Assembly (NCBI GenBank): GCA_902571525.1
Contig: CACGCL010000002.1
Coordinates: 1 to 64,000 of the forward strand
Length of the DNA stretch: 64,000 nt
Direction of reading: 5' to 3'
Source: an uncultured Pelagibacteraceae bacterium
GTDB lineage: Bacteria; Pseudomonadota; Alphaproteobacteria; Pelagibacterales; Pelagibacteraceae
The notes beneath the pieces are model-generated. The model was not told where the DNA came from. It was given only the letters and a program-made list of their open reading frames with translations, and did no database searches. Shown in pieces: positions 1-10,929 of the stretch (positions are counted from its first letter, which is position 1; each line of letters opens with the position of its first letter). The position numbers and the translations under genes are program-made.

Positions 1-537
<537 letters not shown>

Positions 538-575
538 AGTTGTTAAAATAAAATTAATGGTATAATAGGTTGTTT

Positions 576-863
576 ATGTCTGAAGCAGGAATAGCACAAT
601 TAATACCCTTAATTTTAATATTTGTTATTTTCTACTTTTTTTTAATTCGACCACAACAAAGAAAAGTTAAAGAGCACAAAGTGATGGTAGAGGGTTTAAA
701 AAGAGGCGATAAAGTAATTACCTCTGGCGGTATAGTTGGTACAGTAGAAAGAATTATTGAAAACGATAGAGCTGAAATTTTGATAGCAGATAACGTTAAA
801 GTCGAAGTTATTAGATCTACAGGTGTCCAAGCTCTAATTAGCGGAACAGAACCAAAAAAATAG
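576..863 (+). CDS. yajC: YajC, preprotein translocase subunit
   Basis: Small inner-membrane partner of SecDF in the Sec holotranslocon. The protein has about 95 residues: one hydrophobic segment (about residues 8-27, ending FFLIRPQQRKVKEH, the family hallmark), then the cytoplasmic YajC domain with GDKVITSGGIVGTV. The ORF track begins at a TTG two codons upstream. I prefer the ATG at 576, which gives the usual MSEAG-type N-terminus. It sits directly in front of secD and secF on the same strand, so co-expression is likely. Length is slightly below the usual 100-110 residues. Confidence 0.93.
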   Translation: MSEAGIAQLIPLILIFVIFYFFLIRPQQRKVKEHKVMVEGLKRGDKVITSGGIVGTVERIIENDRAEILIADNVKVEVIRSTGVQALISGTEPKK

Positions 864-872
864 TCGATTTAA

Positions 873-2426
873 GTGTTATATTTTTCGAGATTAAAAATTA
901 TTTCAATAATAATTTTTTGTTTCATATTAATTTTTTTTAGTTTATCAAATTTCTTAAATAACGAAGATTTTTTCTTAAAAAAGAAAGTTAATTTAGGTCT
1001 TGATTTGCAAGGAGGCTCATACTTACTTTTAGAGGTTGATAAAAAACCTGTTATTAATCAAACCTTACAGTCAAAACTTACGCAAGTACGTAATTTTTTT
1101 AAAAAAAAAGAAATTAAAACTTTTGATTACAAGCTAGAAAATCAAAAAATTTATTTCAAATCTGATAAAGTTAATAACGAAAAAATACTTGATCTATTCA
1201 AAAATGATTTTGAATTAAACCCGTATTTTGAAGTTTATAAATCTAATCAATATAATATTGAAATAGTTAATGATGAATTTAATTTAACTCTAAGTAAATA
1301 TGGAATTATTGAGATTGAACAATCGTTATTAGATCAAGCAATAGAGATTGTAAGAAAAAGGGTTGATGAAGTTGGCACTAATGAGCCTAGTATAACAAAA
1401 AGTGGCTCTAACAGAATTTCAGTTGAACTTCCTGGTTTAGATAATCCTGATAGAATTAAATCATTGTTAGGAAGAACTGCAAATCTAACCTTTAGATTTG
1501 TATCTCAAAAAACTGATACTTCATTTGGTTCAGAAAAATTAAAAAATCTTGATACAGGAGAGGAACTTAATATTAGTAAAAGAATTATTATTAGTGGTGA
1601 CAATTTGATAGACGCAAAACCTCAAATGGATAACATCAATAATGAAACAGTTGTAAGCTTTACCTTAGATAGATTGGGTGCAAGACAATTCGGACGAGCC
1701 ACAAAAAATGGTATTGGAAAGCAGTTAGCAATAGTTTTAGATAATCAAATAATAAGTGCACCTGTAATAAGAGATGTAATAGCCAGCGGATCAGGACAAA
1801 TTTCTGGAGGTTTTACGTTTCAATCAGCAACTGATCTTGCTCTATTATTAAGATCTGGAGCTCTACCAGCTCCTTTAGAAATTATAGAAGAAAGGACAGT
1901 AGGACCTGATTTAGGCGAAGACTCTATCAAAGCTGGTGTTTTGTCATTGATAATTGGATTTATCTTGGTGATTTTGTATATGATTTATAAATACAGACTA
2001 TTTGGTTTAATTTCAAATTTTGCTCTAATAATAAATCTACTAATGTTACTTGGTTTTTTAACAATTTTTGAGGCAACATTAACATTACCTGGGATTGCCG
2101 GTATAATTCTAACAGTTGGAATGGCTGTTGATGCCAATGTTCTAATTTTTGAGAGAATTAAGGAAGAATTAAAAAAAGAAAAAAATAAAGTTATTGCATT
2201 TGATAATGGATATACCTTATCAAGAACCGCTATTTTAGATGCAAATATAACAACAATAATTGCAGCTTTGATCTTATTTTTGTTTGGATCGGGTCCTGTT
2301 AAAGGTTTTTCAGTAACTTTGTCAATTGGAATTTTAACAACTTTATTTTCAGTCTATTATATAGCAAGACTGCTTACATCTTTATATGTAATTAAAAATA
2401 AAAATAATGAAGTGACAATTAAATGA
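873..2426 (+). CDS. secD: SecD, protein translocase subunit
   Basis: Inner-membrane RND-like subunit that uses the proton gradient to help pull exported proteins through SecYEG. There is an N-terminal membrane segment (about residues 9-27), then the family motif LGLDLQGGSYLLLEVD, a large periplasmic region, and a C-terminal membrane domain with GMAVDANVLIFERIKEE, the conserved SecD transmembrane-4 signature. At 517 residues it has a shortened periplasmic P1 region but falls within the range of alphaproteobacterial SecD. The start is a GTG nine bases after the yajC stop; no ATG lies nearby in frame. Its end overlaps secF by four bases (ATGA), which indicates translational coupling. Confidence 0.95.
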   Translation: MLYFSRLKIISIIIFCFILIFFSLSNFLNNEDFFLKKKVNLGLDLQGGSYLLLEVDKKPVINQTLQSKLTQVRNFFKKKEIKTFDYKLENQKIYFKSDKVNNEKILDLFKNDFELNPYFEVYKSNQYNIEIVNDEFNLTLSKYGIIEIEQSLLDQAIEIVRKRVDEVGTNEPSITKSGSNRISVELPGLDNPDRIKSLLGRTANLTFRFVSQKTDTSFGSEKLKNLDTGEELNISKRIIISGDNLIDAKPQMDNINNETVVSFTLDRLGARQFGRATKNGIGKQLAIVLDNQIISAPVIRDVIASGSGQISGGFTFQSATDLALLLRSGALPAPLEIIEERTVGPDLGEDSIKAGVLSLIIGFILVILYMIYKYRLFGLISNFALIINLLMLLGFLTIFEATLTLPGIAGIILTVGMAVDANVLIFERIKEELKKEKNKVIAFDNGYTLSRTAILDANITTIIAALILFLFGSGPVKGFSVTLSIGILTTLFSVYYIARLLTSLYVIKNKNNEVTIK

Positions 2427-3316
2427 ATAGTAAATATTTTTTCAATAAATATTATAATTTATCAAATATGATATCTTTAGTATTATTTATAGTATCTATT
2501 TTTTTTCTAATATTTAAAGGGTTAAATTATGGTGTAGACTTTAAAGGTGGGACTTTAATTGAATTAAGAACGGACAATTCTAATTACAAAACTGAGGATA
2601 TCAGAAATGCCTTTAGTAAACTTAATTTAAATGATTTGTCAGTAAAAAAATTTGGTAAAGAAAATGATTATGTAGTTAAATTTGAAAGACCTGACTTAAA
2701 CGAGCCAGAATTTATCAAAAGTTTGAAAGTTGATTTAGATAAGTATCTCGAAAATTATAATTTTAGACGTGTTGAAAATGTAGGTCCAAAAGTAAGTGCT
2801 GAATTATTACAAGATGGTGTAACTGCTATAGCAATAGCTCTAGCTGCAATGTTAATTTATATTTGGTTTAGATTTGAATGGCAATTTAGTATTGGTGCGA
2901 TAATAGCTATATTTCACGACGTAACAATAACACTTGGTATATTTTCTGCTTTAAGTTTAGAAATAAATTTATCTATTGTTGCAGCTGTTTTAACAATTGT
3001 TGGATATTCAATGAATGATACTGTTGTAATTTTTGACAGAGTAAGAGAAAATTTAAAAAAATACGCTGACATTAAAATTTTTGATTTAACAAATTTATCG
3101 ATTAACGAAACCTTATCCAGAACTCTTATAACATCTATTACTACACTTTTAGCACTTTTATCAATTTTCTTTTTTGGGGGAGAGATACTCAAAGGGTTTT
3201 CATTTGCTATGATTTTAGGTGTAATACTTGGGACTTATTCATCAATTTTTATAGCCAACCCGATTCTTGTTTATTTTAGGGTATCTCAAAAAACTTTAGT
3301 TAAAGACGAAGACTAA
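2423..3316 (+). CDS. secF: SecF, protein translocase subunit
   Basis: Partner of SecD in the proton-driven export motor. At 297 residues it has the normal length. It shows an N-terminal membrane segment (about 14-31), the SecF motif GLNYGVDFKGGTLIEL, a short periplasmic domain, and a membrane block with GYSMNDTVVIFDRVREN, the counterpart of the SecD signature. The ATG overlaps the secD stop. The gene ends against the convergent PuuD-like gene with a four-base overlap of the two 3' ends, so there is no room for a separate terminator. Confidence 0.95.
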   Translation: MNSKYFFNKYYNLSNMISLVLFIVSIFFLIFKGLNYGVDFKGGTLIELRTDNSNYKTEDIRNAFSKLNLNDLSVKKFGKENDYVVKFERPDLNEPEFIKSLKVDLDKYLENYNFRRVENVGPKVSAELLQDGVTAIAIALAAMLIYIWFRFEWQFSIGAIIAIFHDVTITLGIFSALSLEINLSIVAAVLTIVGYSMNDTVVIFDRVRENLKKYADIKIFDLTNLSINETLSRTLITSITTLLALLSIFFFGGEILKGFSFAMILGVILGTYSSIFIANPILVYFRVSQKTLVKDED

Positions 3317-3915
3317 TAAAGATTTTGTGCAATAACCATGCTTAAAAGCATCGGCAATGAAAGTAAAGTATTCGTTCTTGAAAATAACATAGCTACTCTA
3401 GCTGATTTTGCTTTTACATCCGGTTCTACTTGAACAATGCCTAATGCTTTTTTTTGATTAGGCCATATAACAAACCAAACATTAAATGCCATTATTACGC
3501 CAAGCCACATCCCAATTCCTATTGCAGTACTTTTCCCGCCTCCTGACATAATTCCTAATGTCATAGCGTCATGAATATAACCATTAATATAACCTAATAT
3601 TAATCCCGAAACGATTGTTGCTAGAGCTGCCCATCTAAACCAAAATAGTGCTGCAGGTGCAATAACCTTACTAATAGCAGGCTTGTGTTCATCTGGTATC
3701 TTTGCCATATTTGGTATTTGAACAAAATTAAAATACCAAAGCAAGCCTATCCACATTATTCCAACTAAAACGTGGATATATCTAAATAACCAACTCCAGA
3801 ATAGAGTATCAAAATCAAATCCACCATTTTGAAAAAATAAGATTAAAAACAGAACTATTGATAAGGCAAGCGATAAATGAATTGTTCTTGATAATGAACT
3901 TAAAATATTTCCCAT
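3313..3915 (-). CDS. integral membrane protein, urate oxidase N-domain (PuuD)-like
   Basis: A 200-residue, very hydrophobic protein with about five membrane segments. The blocks RYIHVLVGIMWIGLLWYFNF and FVIWPNQKKAL resemble the membrane domain of the PuuD urate hydroxylase family (Urate_ox_N). Full PuuD proteins are longer and end in a cytochrome c domain with a CxxCH heme motif. Here there is no such domain and no CxxCH, so urate oxidation should not be assumed. Histidines within the membrane segments could hold heme, but that is inference. It lies between secF (convergent) and uvrA (same strand, 26 bases upstream). Confidence 0.6.
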   Translation of the reverse strand: MGNILSSLSRTIHLSLALSIVLFLILFFQNGGFDFDTLFWSWLFRYIHVLVGIMWIGLLWYFNFVQIPNMAKIPDEHKPAISKVIAPAALFWFRWAALATIVSGLILGYINGYIHDAMTLGIMSGGGKSTAIGIGMWLGVIMAFNVWFVIWPNQKKALGIVQVEPDVKAKSARVAMLFSRTNTLLSLPMLLSMVIAQNLY

Positions 3916-3941
3916 AAAGAATTATAACAAGATTCGTTTAT

Positions 3942-6818
3942 TTATGCAATTTTTTTAAACTTTCCATTAAGTAAATTTTTTAAAAATTTACCTGTATAGC
4001 TTTTAGAAACATTACAAATACTCTCTGGATTTCCTTCTGCTATTATTTCGCCACCTTTCACTCCACCATCAGGACCCATATCGATGATATGATCTGCAGT
4101 TTTTATCACATCAAGATTATGCTCTATAACTATTACTGTATTACCAGTAGCAACAAATGTATGTAAAATTTCTAAAAGTTTTTTTATATCATGTTGATGT
4201 AATCCAGTGGTTGGTTCATCCAAGATATAGATTGTTCTACCAGTTGATCTTTTTGATAACTCTTTTGCTAATTTAATTCTCTGAGCTTCTCCACCAGACA
4301 AAGTAGTGGCTTGTTGTCCTATTTTAATATAACCAAGTCCTACTTTTTTAAGAGTTAATAATTTAGACCTTATATTCGATATATTTTCAAAAAAATCACA
4401 ACCTTCATCAACAGTCATATTTAAAACATCTGCAATACTTTTATTCTTAAATTTAATCTCTAAAGTTTCTCTGTTATATCTACTCCCTTTACATTCATCA
4501 CATGTTACATATACATCTGGAAGAAAATGCATTTCATAAGTAATTACACCATCTCCCTCACAAGCTTCACATCTTCCACCCTTAACATTAAATGAAAATC
4601 TCCCTGGTTTGTAGCCTCTACTTTTAGACTCGGGTAAATTAGTAAACCAGTCTCTAATAGGGCCAAAGGCTGCTGTGTATGTTGCTGGATTAGATCTTGG
4701 TGTTCTACCAATAGGTGATTGATCAATATCAATAACTTTGTCTATTAATTCAATTCCTTTAAAGCCTTTAAAGGGCATTGGTATCTTTCTCGATTTATTA
4801 TTATTAAGACTCAAATTTAATGCATTAAAAAGAGTTTGTAATATCAAAGTAGACTTACCACTTCCCGAAACTCCAGTGATACATGTAAATGTCCCAAATG
4901 GAATTTTTAGATCAACATTTTTAAGATTATTTCCTGATGCTCCTAAAATTTGTAAAAATCTTCCGTTTTTACTCAACCTTCTTTTTTTTGGTATTGGTAT
5001 ATAAAATTTATTGCATAAGTATTTTCCAGTTATACTTTTATCATTAGCTTTAATATCATCCAAACCACCATAAGCTATAACTTCTCCACCTTTGCTTCCT
5101 GCTTCAGGACCTAGATCAATAATATAATCTGAGTTTTCAATCGTTTCGGTATCATGTTCTACAACTATTACTGTATTGCCTAGATCTCTTAATCTTTTTA
5201 GAGCATTAATTAGTTTCACATTATCCTTTTGATGTAAACCTATTGACGGCTCGTCTAATACATAAAGAACACCGGTCAAACCAGATCCAATTTGAGAAGC
5301 AAGCCTAATTCTCTGAGATTCACCACCAGAGAGTGTGCCAGACTCTCTTGATAGAGTTAAATAATCTAATCCAACGTTTAATAAAAAACTAAGTCTTTCA
5401 TTTATTTCTTTTAAAATATGTTCAGCGATTTTAATTTGTCTTGTATCAAATATTTCATTTAAAGATTTAAACCATTTTTGGGCATCAATTATTGATTTTT
5501 CTGAAACTTCACTTATGTGCTGATTGTCAATTTTTACGCATAATGCCTCTTCTTTTAACCTATAACCCTTACAAGCCTCACATTTTGTGTCGGACTGATA
5601 TTGAGATATTTCTTCTCTTTTCCAATCACTATCAGTTTCTAGATACCTTCTTTCAAGGTTATTAACAACGCCTTCGAAAGTTTTTTTATGAGAATATTTT
5701 TCATAACCATCATCATATGAAAATTTAATCTCCTCATCATCAGAACCATATAAAATCATATCTTTTATTTTTTTTGGTAATTTTGACCATTTTTCATCTA
5801 AAGAAAAATTATAGTGTTTGGCTAAAGAAGAAAGAGTTTGAGCATAATACAAAGAACTCGATTTAGACCATGGTTCTATTGCTCCATCGGCAATAGTTTT
5901 TTTTTCATTTGGAACAACTAAATTGGGATCAACATTTAATTTGATACCTATACCATCACATTCTGCGCAAGCTCCATATGGACTATTAAAAGAAAATAAT
6001 CTTGGTTCAATTTCCTCAATAGTAAAACCACTTTCAGGACAAGCAAATTTTGACGAAAATATTACTTTTTCTTTCTTTCTAAATTTAGCAGGTATTGTTT
6101 CGTTTTCATATTCTACGTATAATAAACCATTCGATAAGTTTAGAGATGTTTCAATACTTTCTGCTAATCTATTTCCTAAATCAGAATTTAATATTATTCT
6201 ATCTACCAATATATCAATATCATGTTTAACTTTTTTATTTAATTCTGGAATATTATCTATTTCATATATTTTTCCATCAATCTTAATTTTTCTAAATCCT
6301 CTTTTTTTATAGGATAAAATTTCTTTTTTATATTCACCTTTACGACCTCTAACTATGGGTGAGAATAGATAGATAGTACATTTTTTTGGTAATGTTTTTA
6401 TTTTGTCTACTATTTGAGTTACTGTTTGTGATTTAATTTCTTTACCAGTAAATGGAGAGTATGGAATACCAACTCTTGCAAATAATACTCTCATATAATC
6501 ATAAATTTCAGTTACTGTTGCAACTGTCGATCTAGGGTTTTTTGAAGTATTTTTTTGTTCAATTGATATTGCTGGGCTAAGTCCTTCAATGAAGTCTACC
6601 TTGGGCTTTTTCATTTTGTCTAAAAATTGTCTAGCATAGGCAGATAAACTTTCTACATATCTTCTTTGTCCTTCTGCATATATAGTATCAAACGCTAATG
6701 ATGATTTACCTGATCCAGATAGACCGGTGATTACAACAAATTTATCTTTTGGTATATCTAAAGAAATATTCCTCAAATTATGTTCTTTTGCCCCTTTAAT
6801 AACTATCTTTTTAATCAT
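3942..6818 (-). CDS. uvrA: UvrA, excinuclease ABC subunit A
   Basis: DNA-damage recognition ATPase of nucleotide excision repair; with UvrB it scans DNA for bulky lesions. The 958 residues match the family. There are two ABC ATPase modules: Walker [10 protein letters not shown] near residue 33 and GVSGSGKST near 650, with signatures [13 protein letters not shown] near 498 and [12 protein letters not shown] near 839. The zinc-finger cysteines CEACEGDG and CDECKGSR are present in the second half. In the first module, [19 protein letters not shown] has serine where some relatives have cysteine, as I remember for many alphaproteobacteria. It is divergent from ssb across a 74-base gap, the same arrangement as in E. 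coli; I could not identify a convincing LexA box there. Confidence 0.97.
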   Translation of the reverse strand: MIKKIVIKGAKEHNLRNISLDIPKDKFVVITGLSGSGKSSLAFDTIYAEGQRRYVESLSAYARQFLDKMKKPKVDFIEGLSPAISIEQKNTSKNPRSTVATVTEIYDYMRVLFARVGIPYSPFTGKEIKSQTVTQIVDKIKTLPKKCTIYLFSPIVRGRKGEYKKEILSYKKRGFRKIKIDGKIYEIDNIPELNKKVKHDIDILVDRIILNSDLGNRLAESIETSLNLSNGLLYVEYENETIPAKFRKKEKVIFSSKFACPESGFTIEEIEPRLFSFNSPYGACAECDGIGIKLNVDPNLVVPNEKKTIADGAIEPWSKSSSLYYAQTLSSLAKHYNFSLDEKWSKLPKKIKDMILYGSDDEEIKFSYDDGYEKYSHKKTFEGVVNNLERRYLETDSDWKREEISQYQSDTKCEACKGYRLKEEALCVKIDNQHISEVSEKSIIDAQKWFKSLNEIFDTRQIKIAEHILKEINERLSFLLNVGLDYLTLSRESGTLSGGESQRIRLASQIGSGLTGVLYVLDEPSIGLHQKDNVKLINALKRLRDLGNTVIVVEHDTETIENSDYIIDLGPEAGSKGGEVIAYGGLDDIKANDKSITGKYLCNKFYIPIPKKRRLSKNGRFLQILGASGNNLKNVDLKIPFGTFTCITGVSGSGKSTLILQTLFNALNLSLNNNKSRKIPMPFKGFKGIELIDKVIDIDQSPIGRTPRSNPATYTAAFGPIRDWFTNLPESKSRGYKPGRFSFNVKGGRCEACEGDGVITYEMHFLPDVYVTCDECKGSRYNRETLEIKFKNKSIADVLNMTVDEGCDFFENISNIRSKLLTLKKVGLGYIKIGQQATTLSGGEAQRIKLAKELSKRSTGRTIYILDEPTTGLHQHDIKKLLEILHTFVATGNTVIVIEHNLDVIKTADHIIDMGPDGGVKGGEIIAEGNPESICNVSKSYTGKFLKNLLNGKFKKIA

Positions 6819-6892
6819 CTTTTTTGTTGCTTTACTTGAATAATATTAATAATCAAACCTTTTCTATGATATAATAAAATCATTAAAATATT

Positions 6893-7333
6893 ATGGCTGG
6901 AAGTTTAAATAAAGTACTATTAATTGGGCGATTAGGCGCAGATCCTGAAGTAAAACAGATGGTCAATGGTAAAAGCGTTGCTAGGCTTAGTTTAGCAACA
7001 AGCCAAAGTTGGAAAGATAAAAATACAGGCGAAAAAAAAGAAAAAACCGAGTGGCACCGTGTAGTTGTATTTAATGAGGGACTAGTTAATGTTGTTCAGC
7101 AGTATTTAAAAAAAGGTGCTCAAGTATATGTCGAAGGTCAACTGACTACTAGAAAATGGAAAGATGAACAATCAGGACAAGACAAATATTCTACAGAAAT
7201 TGTTATTCAAGGATATAACTCATCATTAACAATGTTAGGTGGTGGCGGCGCATCAAATTTACCTTCATCTCCGAACAACCAAGAAGCACCTCAGTTAAAC
7301 GACAACAGCCTTGATGACGATATACCTTTTTAA
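6893..7333 (+). CDS. ssb: single-stranded DNA-binding protein
   Basis: Coats single-stranded DNA during replication, repair and recombination. The 146-residue protein has an N-terminal OB fold ([18 protein letters not shown], then [12 protein letters not shown]), a short glycine/asparagine-rich linker (about 110-138), and the acidic C-terminal tip DDDIPF that recruits partner proteins. It is slightly shorter than E. coli SSB because the linker is reduced. It is divergent from uvrA and sits six bases upstream of gyrA on the same strand. Confidence 0.96.
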   Translation: MAGSLNKVLLIGRLGADPEVKQMVNGKSVARLSLATSQSWKDKNTGEKKEKTEWHRVVVFNEGLVNVVQQYLKKGAQVYVEGQLTTRKWKDEQSGQDKYSTEIVIQGYNSSLTMLGGGGASNLPSSPNNQEAPQLNDNSLDDDIPF

Positions 7334-7338
7334 CTTTT

Positions 7339-9882
7339 ATGGATAAAAGTGAAATAAATCAAAAATCAAACATTAAGCCTATTGCAATGTATGACGAGAT
7401 GAGCTCGTCATATTTATCCTACGCAATGAGTGTAATAGTTAGTAGAGCGCTTCCTGATATTAGAGATGGATTAAAACCTGTTCATAGAAGAATAATTTAT
7501 GCAATGTACAAAGGTGGTTTTGACTGGTCGAAACAATTTAGAAAGTCTGCCAGAATTGTTGGTGACGTAATTGGTAAATATCACCCTCATGGAGATCAAG
7601 CAGTTTATGATGCGCTAGTTAGAATGGTGCAAGATTTTTCTATGAGTGTTCCACTTATTGATGGACAAGGAAATTTTGGATCTGTAGATGGAGATCCACC
7701 TGCAGCAATGAGATATACAGAAACTAGACTTTCTAAGATTTCACAATTTTTAATTGAAGATATTGAAAAAAATACAGTAGATTTTAAAAGCAATTATGAT
7801 GAGACAGAAAAAGAACCCGTAGTTTTACCAGCTCAATATCCAAACTTACTCGTTAATGGTGCTGGAGGCATAGCTGTAGGTATGGCAACTAGCATACCAC
7901 CTCATAATATAAATGAAGTTATAAACGCAACACTTGCTCTAATTGATAATAAAGATATTAAAATAAATGAATTAATGAAACATATTCCTGGTCCAGATTT
8001 TCCAACTGGTGGAACAATAATTGGAAAGGATATAATCAAAACTGGCTACAAAACCGGCAGAGGTTCATTTAAAATTAGAGGAGATATAAATATTGAACAA
8101 TTAAAAAATGGAAAAGAGAGGTTAGTTATTACTAATATTCCTTATCAAATTAATAAGTCCATATTAAATGAGAGAATTGTTGAATTAGTAAGGGATAAAA
8201 AAATCGAAGGCATAAGTGATATAAGAGACGAGTCTAATAGAGAAGGTATCAGAGTAGCAATAGATTTAAAAAGAAATACTGAGCCCGAAACTGTTAAAAG
8301 ACAACTTTATAAATATACCTCATTAGAATCTTCATTCAGTTTTAATACTTTAGCCATAGTAGATAAAAAACCGAGAAATTGTAACTTAAAAGACTTTTTA
8401 GAGTCTTTTTTAAAATTTAGAGAAGATGTAGTAACTAAAAAAACAAAATTTAATTTAAAAAAAGCAGAAGATAGAGCTCATATATTAATTGGTCTTTCTG
8501 TAGCTGTAGAAAATATAGATAAAATTATTAAAATAATTAGAAATTCAAAAAATCCTGAAATAGCCAAAGAAACTTTATTAGAAACAAAATGGAAAATAAA
8601 GACAACTCAGAAATTTATTAAACTAATCGAAAACAAAAACTCTGCATTGTCTTATTCACTTTCTGCGGATCAAGTTAATTCTATATTAGAACTTAGATTA
8701 CAAAAACTTACAGCATTAGGTATTAATGAAATAGATGGTGAAATTAAAAAACTTTCAGATTTAATACTTCAATATAAAAAAATTCTTTCCTCAAAAAAAA
8801 TATTATTAAAAGTAATTAGTGACGATTTAAATTTAATAAAAGAGAAATATTCAAAACCTAGACGTACCAAAATCATCGATGCCATATTAAATTATGATAT
8901 TGAAGAGACTATTCAAAAAGAGTCGGTAATTATAACAGTTACACTGCAAGGTTATATAAAAAGAGGTGCTTTAAGTAGCGTAAGAGCTCAAAAAAGAGGA
9001 GGAAAAGGAAAATCAGGAATTAAAACAAGAGAACAAGACTCTGTTGTTCAGACCTTATCCGTAAATACTCACACCTCTGTGCTTTTTTTCTCTACAGAAG
9101 GATTAGTTTATAAATTAAAAGCATGGAAAATTCCCGAGGGGACTTCTGTATCAAGGGGAAAATCTTTATATAATCTTTTACCACTTAAAAATCATCAGTC
9201 CGTTAGCTCCATAATGCCTCTACCTGAGGAAAAATCTGAATGGAAGAGTCTTAATATAGTATTTGCTACGTCTAAGGGAAAAATAAGAAAAAATTCTTTA
9301 GAGGATTTTATTAATATTAATGCTTCTGGAAAAATTGCTATGAAACTTGATCCTAATGATAAGATAATTGGAGTAAAAATATGTAGAGAAGATGAAGATA
9401 TTATACTTAGTTCCTTAAATGGAAAATCTATTAGATTTAATGTAGAAAAAATTAGGTTATTCAAAGGTAGATCTTCAAAAGGTATTAGGGGTATAAATTT
9501 AAAGGAAAAAGATACGATTGTGTCCTTATCAACTATAGACAAAGACACAAAAAATGGAAAAAAAGGTAATAAATTTATTCTATCAGTTACAGAGAATGGC
9601 TTTGGCAAAAGAACTGAATCTAATGAGTTTAGAGTTACTAATCGGGGCGGTAAGGGAATTATAGGGATAGTTAATTCTTCAAGAAATGGGAATGTTTCTT
9701 CGTCTTTCCCGGTTTTTGAAGGTGATGAAATACTAATATCCACGAACAAGGGTAGGGTGATTAGAGTTGCTGTAAAAGAAATAAGAATTGCTGGTCGTAA
9801 TACGCAAGGTGTCAGAATAATTAGGCTGTCAGGAGATGAGAAAGTAGTTTCAGCAATAAAAATTGATGATAACTTATTATAA
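7339..9882 (+). CDS. gyrA: DNA gyrase subunit A
   Basis: Breakage-reunion subunit of gyrase, which introduces negative supercoils. The N-terminus shows [28 protein letters not shown]. The catalytic tyrosine is Tyr126 in AAMRYTE. The C-terminal pinwheel domain contains the GyrA box QKRGGKG, which distinguishes it from ParC. At 847 residues it is slightly short and lacks a long acidic tail. In the quinolone-resistance-determining helix ([12 protein letters not shown]) the residue equivalent to E. coli Ser83 is glutamine. The stop shares one base with the coaD start (TAATG). Confidence 0.97.
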   Translation: MDKSEINQKSNIKPIAMYDEMSSSYLSYAMSVIVSRALPDIRDGLKPVHRRIIYAMYKGGFDWSKQFRKSARIVGDVIGKYHPHGDQAVYDALVRMVQDFSMSVPLIDGQGNFGSVDGDPPAAMRYTETRLSKISQFLIEDIEKNTVDFKSNYDETEKEPVVLPAQYPNLLVNGAGGIAVGMATSIPPHNINEVINATLALIDNKDIKINELMKHIPGPDFPTGGTIIGKDIIKTGYKTGRGSFKIRGDINIEQLKNGKERLVITNIPYQINKSILNERIVELVRDKKIEGISDIRDESNREGIRVAIDLKRNTEPETVKRQLYKYTSLESSFSFNTLAIVDKKPRNCNLKDFLESFLKFREDVVTKKTKFNLKKAEDRAHILIGLSVAVENIDKIIKIIRNSKNPEIAKETLLETKWKIKTTQKFIKLIENKNSALSYSLSADQVNSILELRLQKLTALGINEIDGEIKKLSDLILQYKKILSSKKILLKVISDDLNLIKEKYSKPRRTKIIDAILNYDIEETIQKESVIITVTLQGYIKRGALSSVRAQKRGGKGKSGIKTREQDSVVQTLSVNTHTSVLFFSTEGLVYKLKAWKIPEGTSVSRGKSLYNLLPLKNHQSVSSIMPLPEEKSEWKSLNIVFATSKGKIRKNSLEDFININASGKIAMKLDPNDKIIGVKICREDEDIILSSLNGKSIRFNVEKIRLFKGRSSKGIRGINLKEKDTIVSLSTIDKDTKNGKKGNKFILSVTENGFGKRTESNEFRVTNRGGKGIIGIVNSSRNGNVSSSFPVFEGDEILISTNKGRVIRVAVKEIRIAGRNTQGVRIIRLSGDEKVVSAIKIDDNLL

Positions 9883-10376
9883 TGAAAAAAGTTATTTATC
9901 CAGGAACCTTTGATCCAATTACATACGGACACATTGATCTAATTAAAAAAGCTTTAAACATTTTTGATAATCTTATTATTGCTATATCTGATGGTAATAA
10001 TAAAAAATATTTATTTTCAGCTGAAGAAAGACTTTTGCTTATAAAAAAATCTCTCTTTGGTGACCTTAAATTTAAAAAAAAACAAATTAAAATTGTAACA
10101 TTTAATACTTTAACAACTGATTTTTGTAAAAAAATGAAATCTAATATTATCCTCAGGGGGCTTAGAGCAACTTCTGATTTTGAGTATGAGTTTCAACTTT
10201 CTGGTATGAATAAAAAATTAAATAGTAAAGTAGAAACTATATTTTTAATGTCTGATCCTCAAAATCAAATTATTTCATCGAAGTTAGTAAAAGAGATTGC
10301 AGAATTGAGGGGAAATGTTAAAAAATTTACTACTAAAAGTGTTATAAAACATTTAAAATTAAAATTAAATGCTTAG
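9882..10376 (+). CDS. coaD: phosphopantetheine adenylyltransferase
   Basis: Fourth step of coenzyme A synthesis: ATP plus 4'-phosphopantetheine gives dephospho-CoA. At 164 residues it has family length. Visible motifs are YPGTFDPITYGHIDLI, with the nucleotidyltransferase TxGH signature, LRGLRATSDFEYEFQ in the middle, and ISSKLVKEIA near the end, where relatives have ISSTLVRE. Its start overlaps the gyrA stop by one base and its end overlaps the cyclophilin gene by eight bases. gyrA-coaD-ppi-tgt is a known alphaproteobacterial order. Confidence 0.96.
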   Translation: MKKVIYPGTFDPITYGHIDLIKKALNIFDNLIIAISDGNNKKYLFSAEERLLLIKKSLFGDLKFKKKQIKIVTFNTLTTDFCKKMKSNIILRGLRATSDFEYEFQLSGMNKKLNSKVETIFLMSDPQNQIISSKLVKEIAELRGNVKKFTTKSVIKHLKLKLNA

Positions 10377-10920
10377 ATTTTTTATTTTAATATTTTTATT
10401 TATTAGCAATAATTTAATAGCGGAGGAAAATACTATGATTTTAAAATTAAAAGATGGTGACGTGAAAATTGAACTATTTCCAGATGTGGCCCCTGGACAT
10501 GTTAAAAGAATTACAGAATTAGCAAATGCAGGTAAATATGACGGAGTTGTATTTCATAGGGTGATAGATGGATTTATGGCTCAAACAGGCGATGTACAAT
10601 TTGGAAACACAGAGAGCAAAGATTATGATTTAAGAAGAGCTGGCATGGGGGGATCTGATTTACCAGATTTAAAAGCAGAATTTAATAATTTACCACATGA
10701 AAGAGGAACATTATCTATGGCTAGATCTCAAAATCCAGACAGCGCCAACAGCCAATTTTTTATTTGCTTTGATGCTGCACCATTTTTAGACAGACAATAT
10801 ACAGTTTTTGGTAAAGTTGTTAGCGGTATGGACCTTGTTGATAAAATTAAAAGAGGAGACTCTAATAATAATGGTTCAGTAACTGATCCTGATAAAATTA
10901 TATCATTCAAATCTGAATGA
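10369..10920 (+). CDS. cyclophilin-type peptidyl-prolyl cis-trans isomerase, exported
   Basis: Catalyses proline isomerisation during protein folding. The N-terminus (MLRFFILIFLFISNNLIAEE) is a plausible cleavable signal peptide of about 18 residues, which places the enzyme in the periplasm. The catalytic domain follows directly: FHRVIDGFMAQTGD carries the active-site arginine, followed by SMARSQNPDSANSQFFICF and the ending block FLDRQYTVFGKVVSGMDLV. Length 183 residues. The start overlaps coaD. It could be called ppiA or ppiB; the sequence alone does not decide between them, so no symbol is given. Confidence 0.92.
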   Translation: MLRFFILIFLFISNNLIAEENTMILKLKDGDVKIELFPDVAPGHVKRITELANAGKYDGVVFHRVIDGFMAQTGDVQFGNTESKDYDLRRAGMGGSDLPDLKAEFNNLPHERGTLSMARSQNPDSANSQFFICFDAAPFLDRQYTVFGKVVSGMDLVDKIKRGDSNNNGSVTDPDKIISFKSE

Positions 10921-10929
10921 TTTTGCTTG

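Noticed and set aside
9195-9932. 245-residue minus-strand ORF opposite gyrA
   Set aside because: It lies fully antisense to gyrA and the start of coaD, has no family motif, and its serine/leucine-rich composition is that of an antisense shadow.
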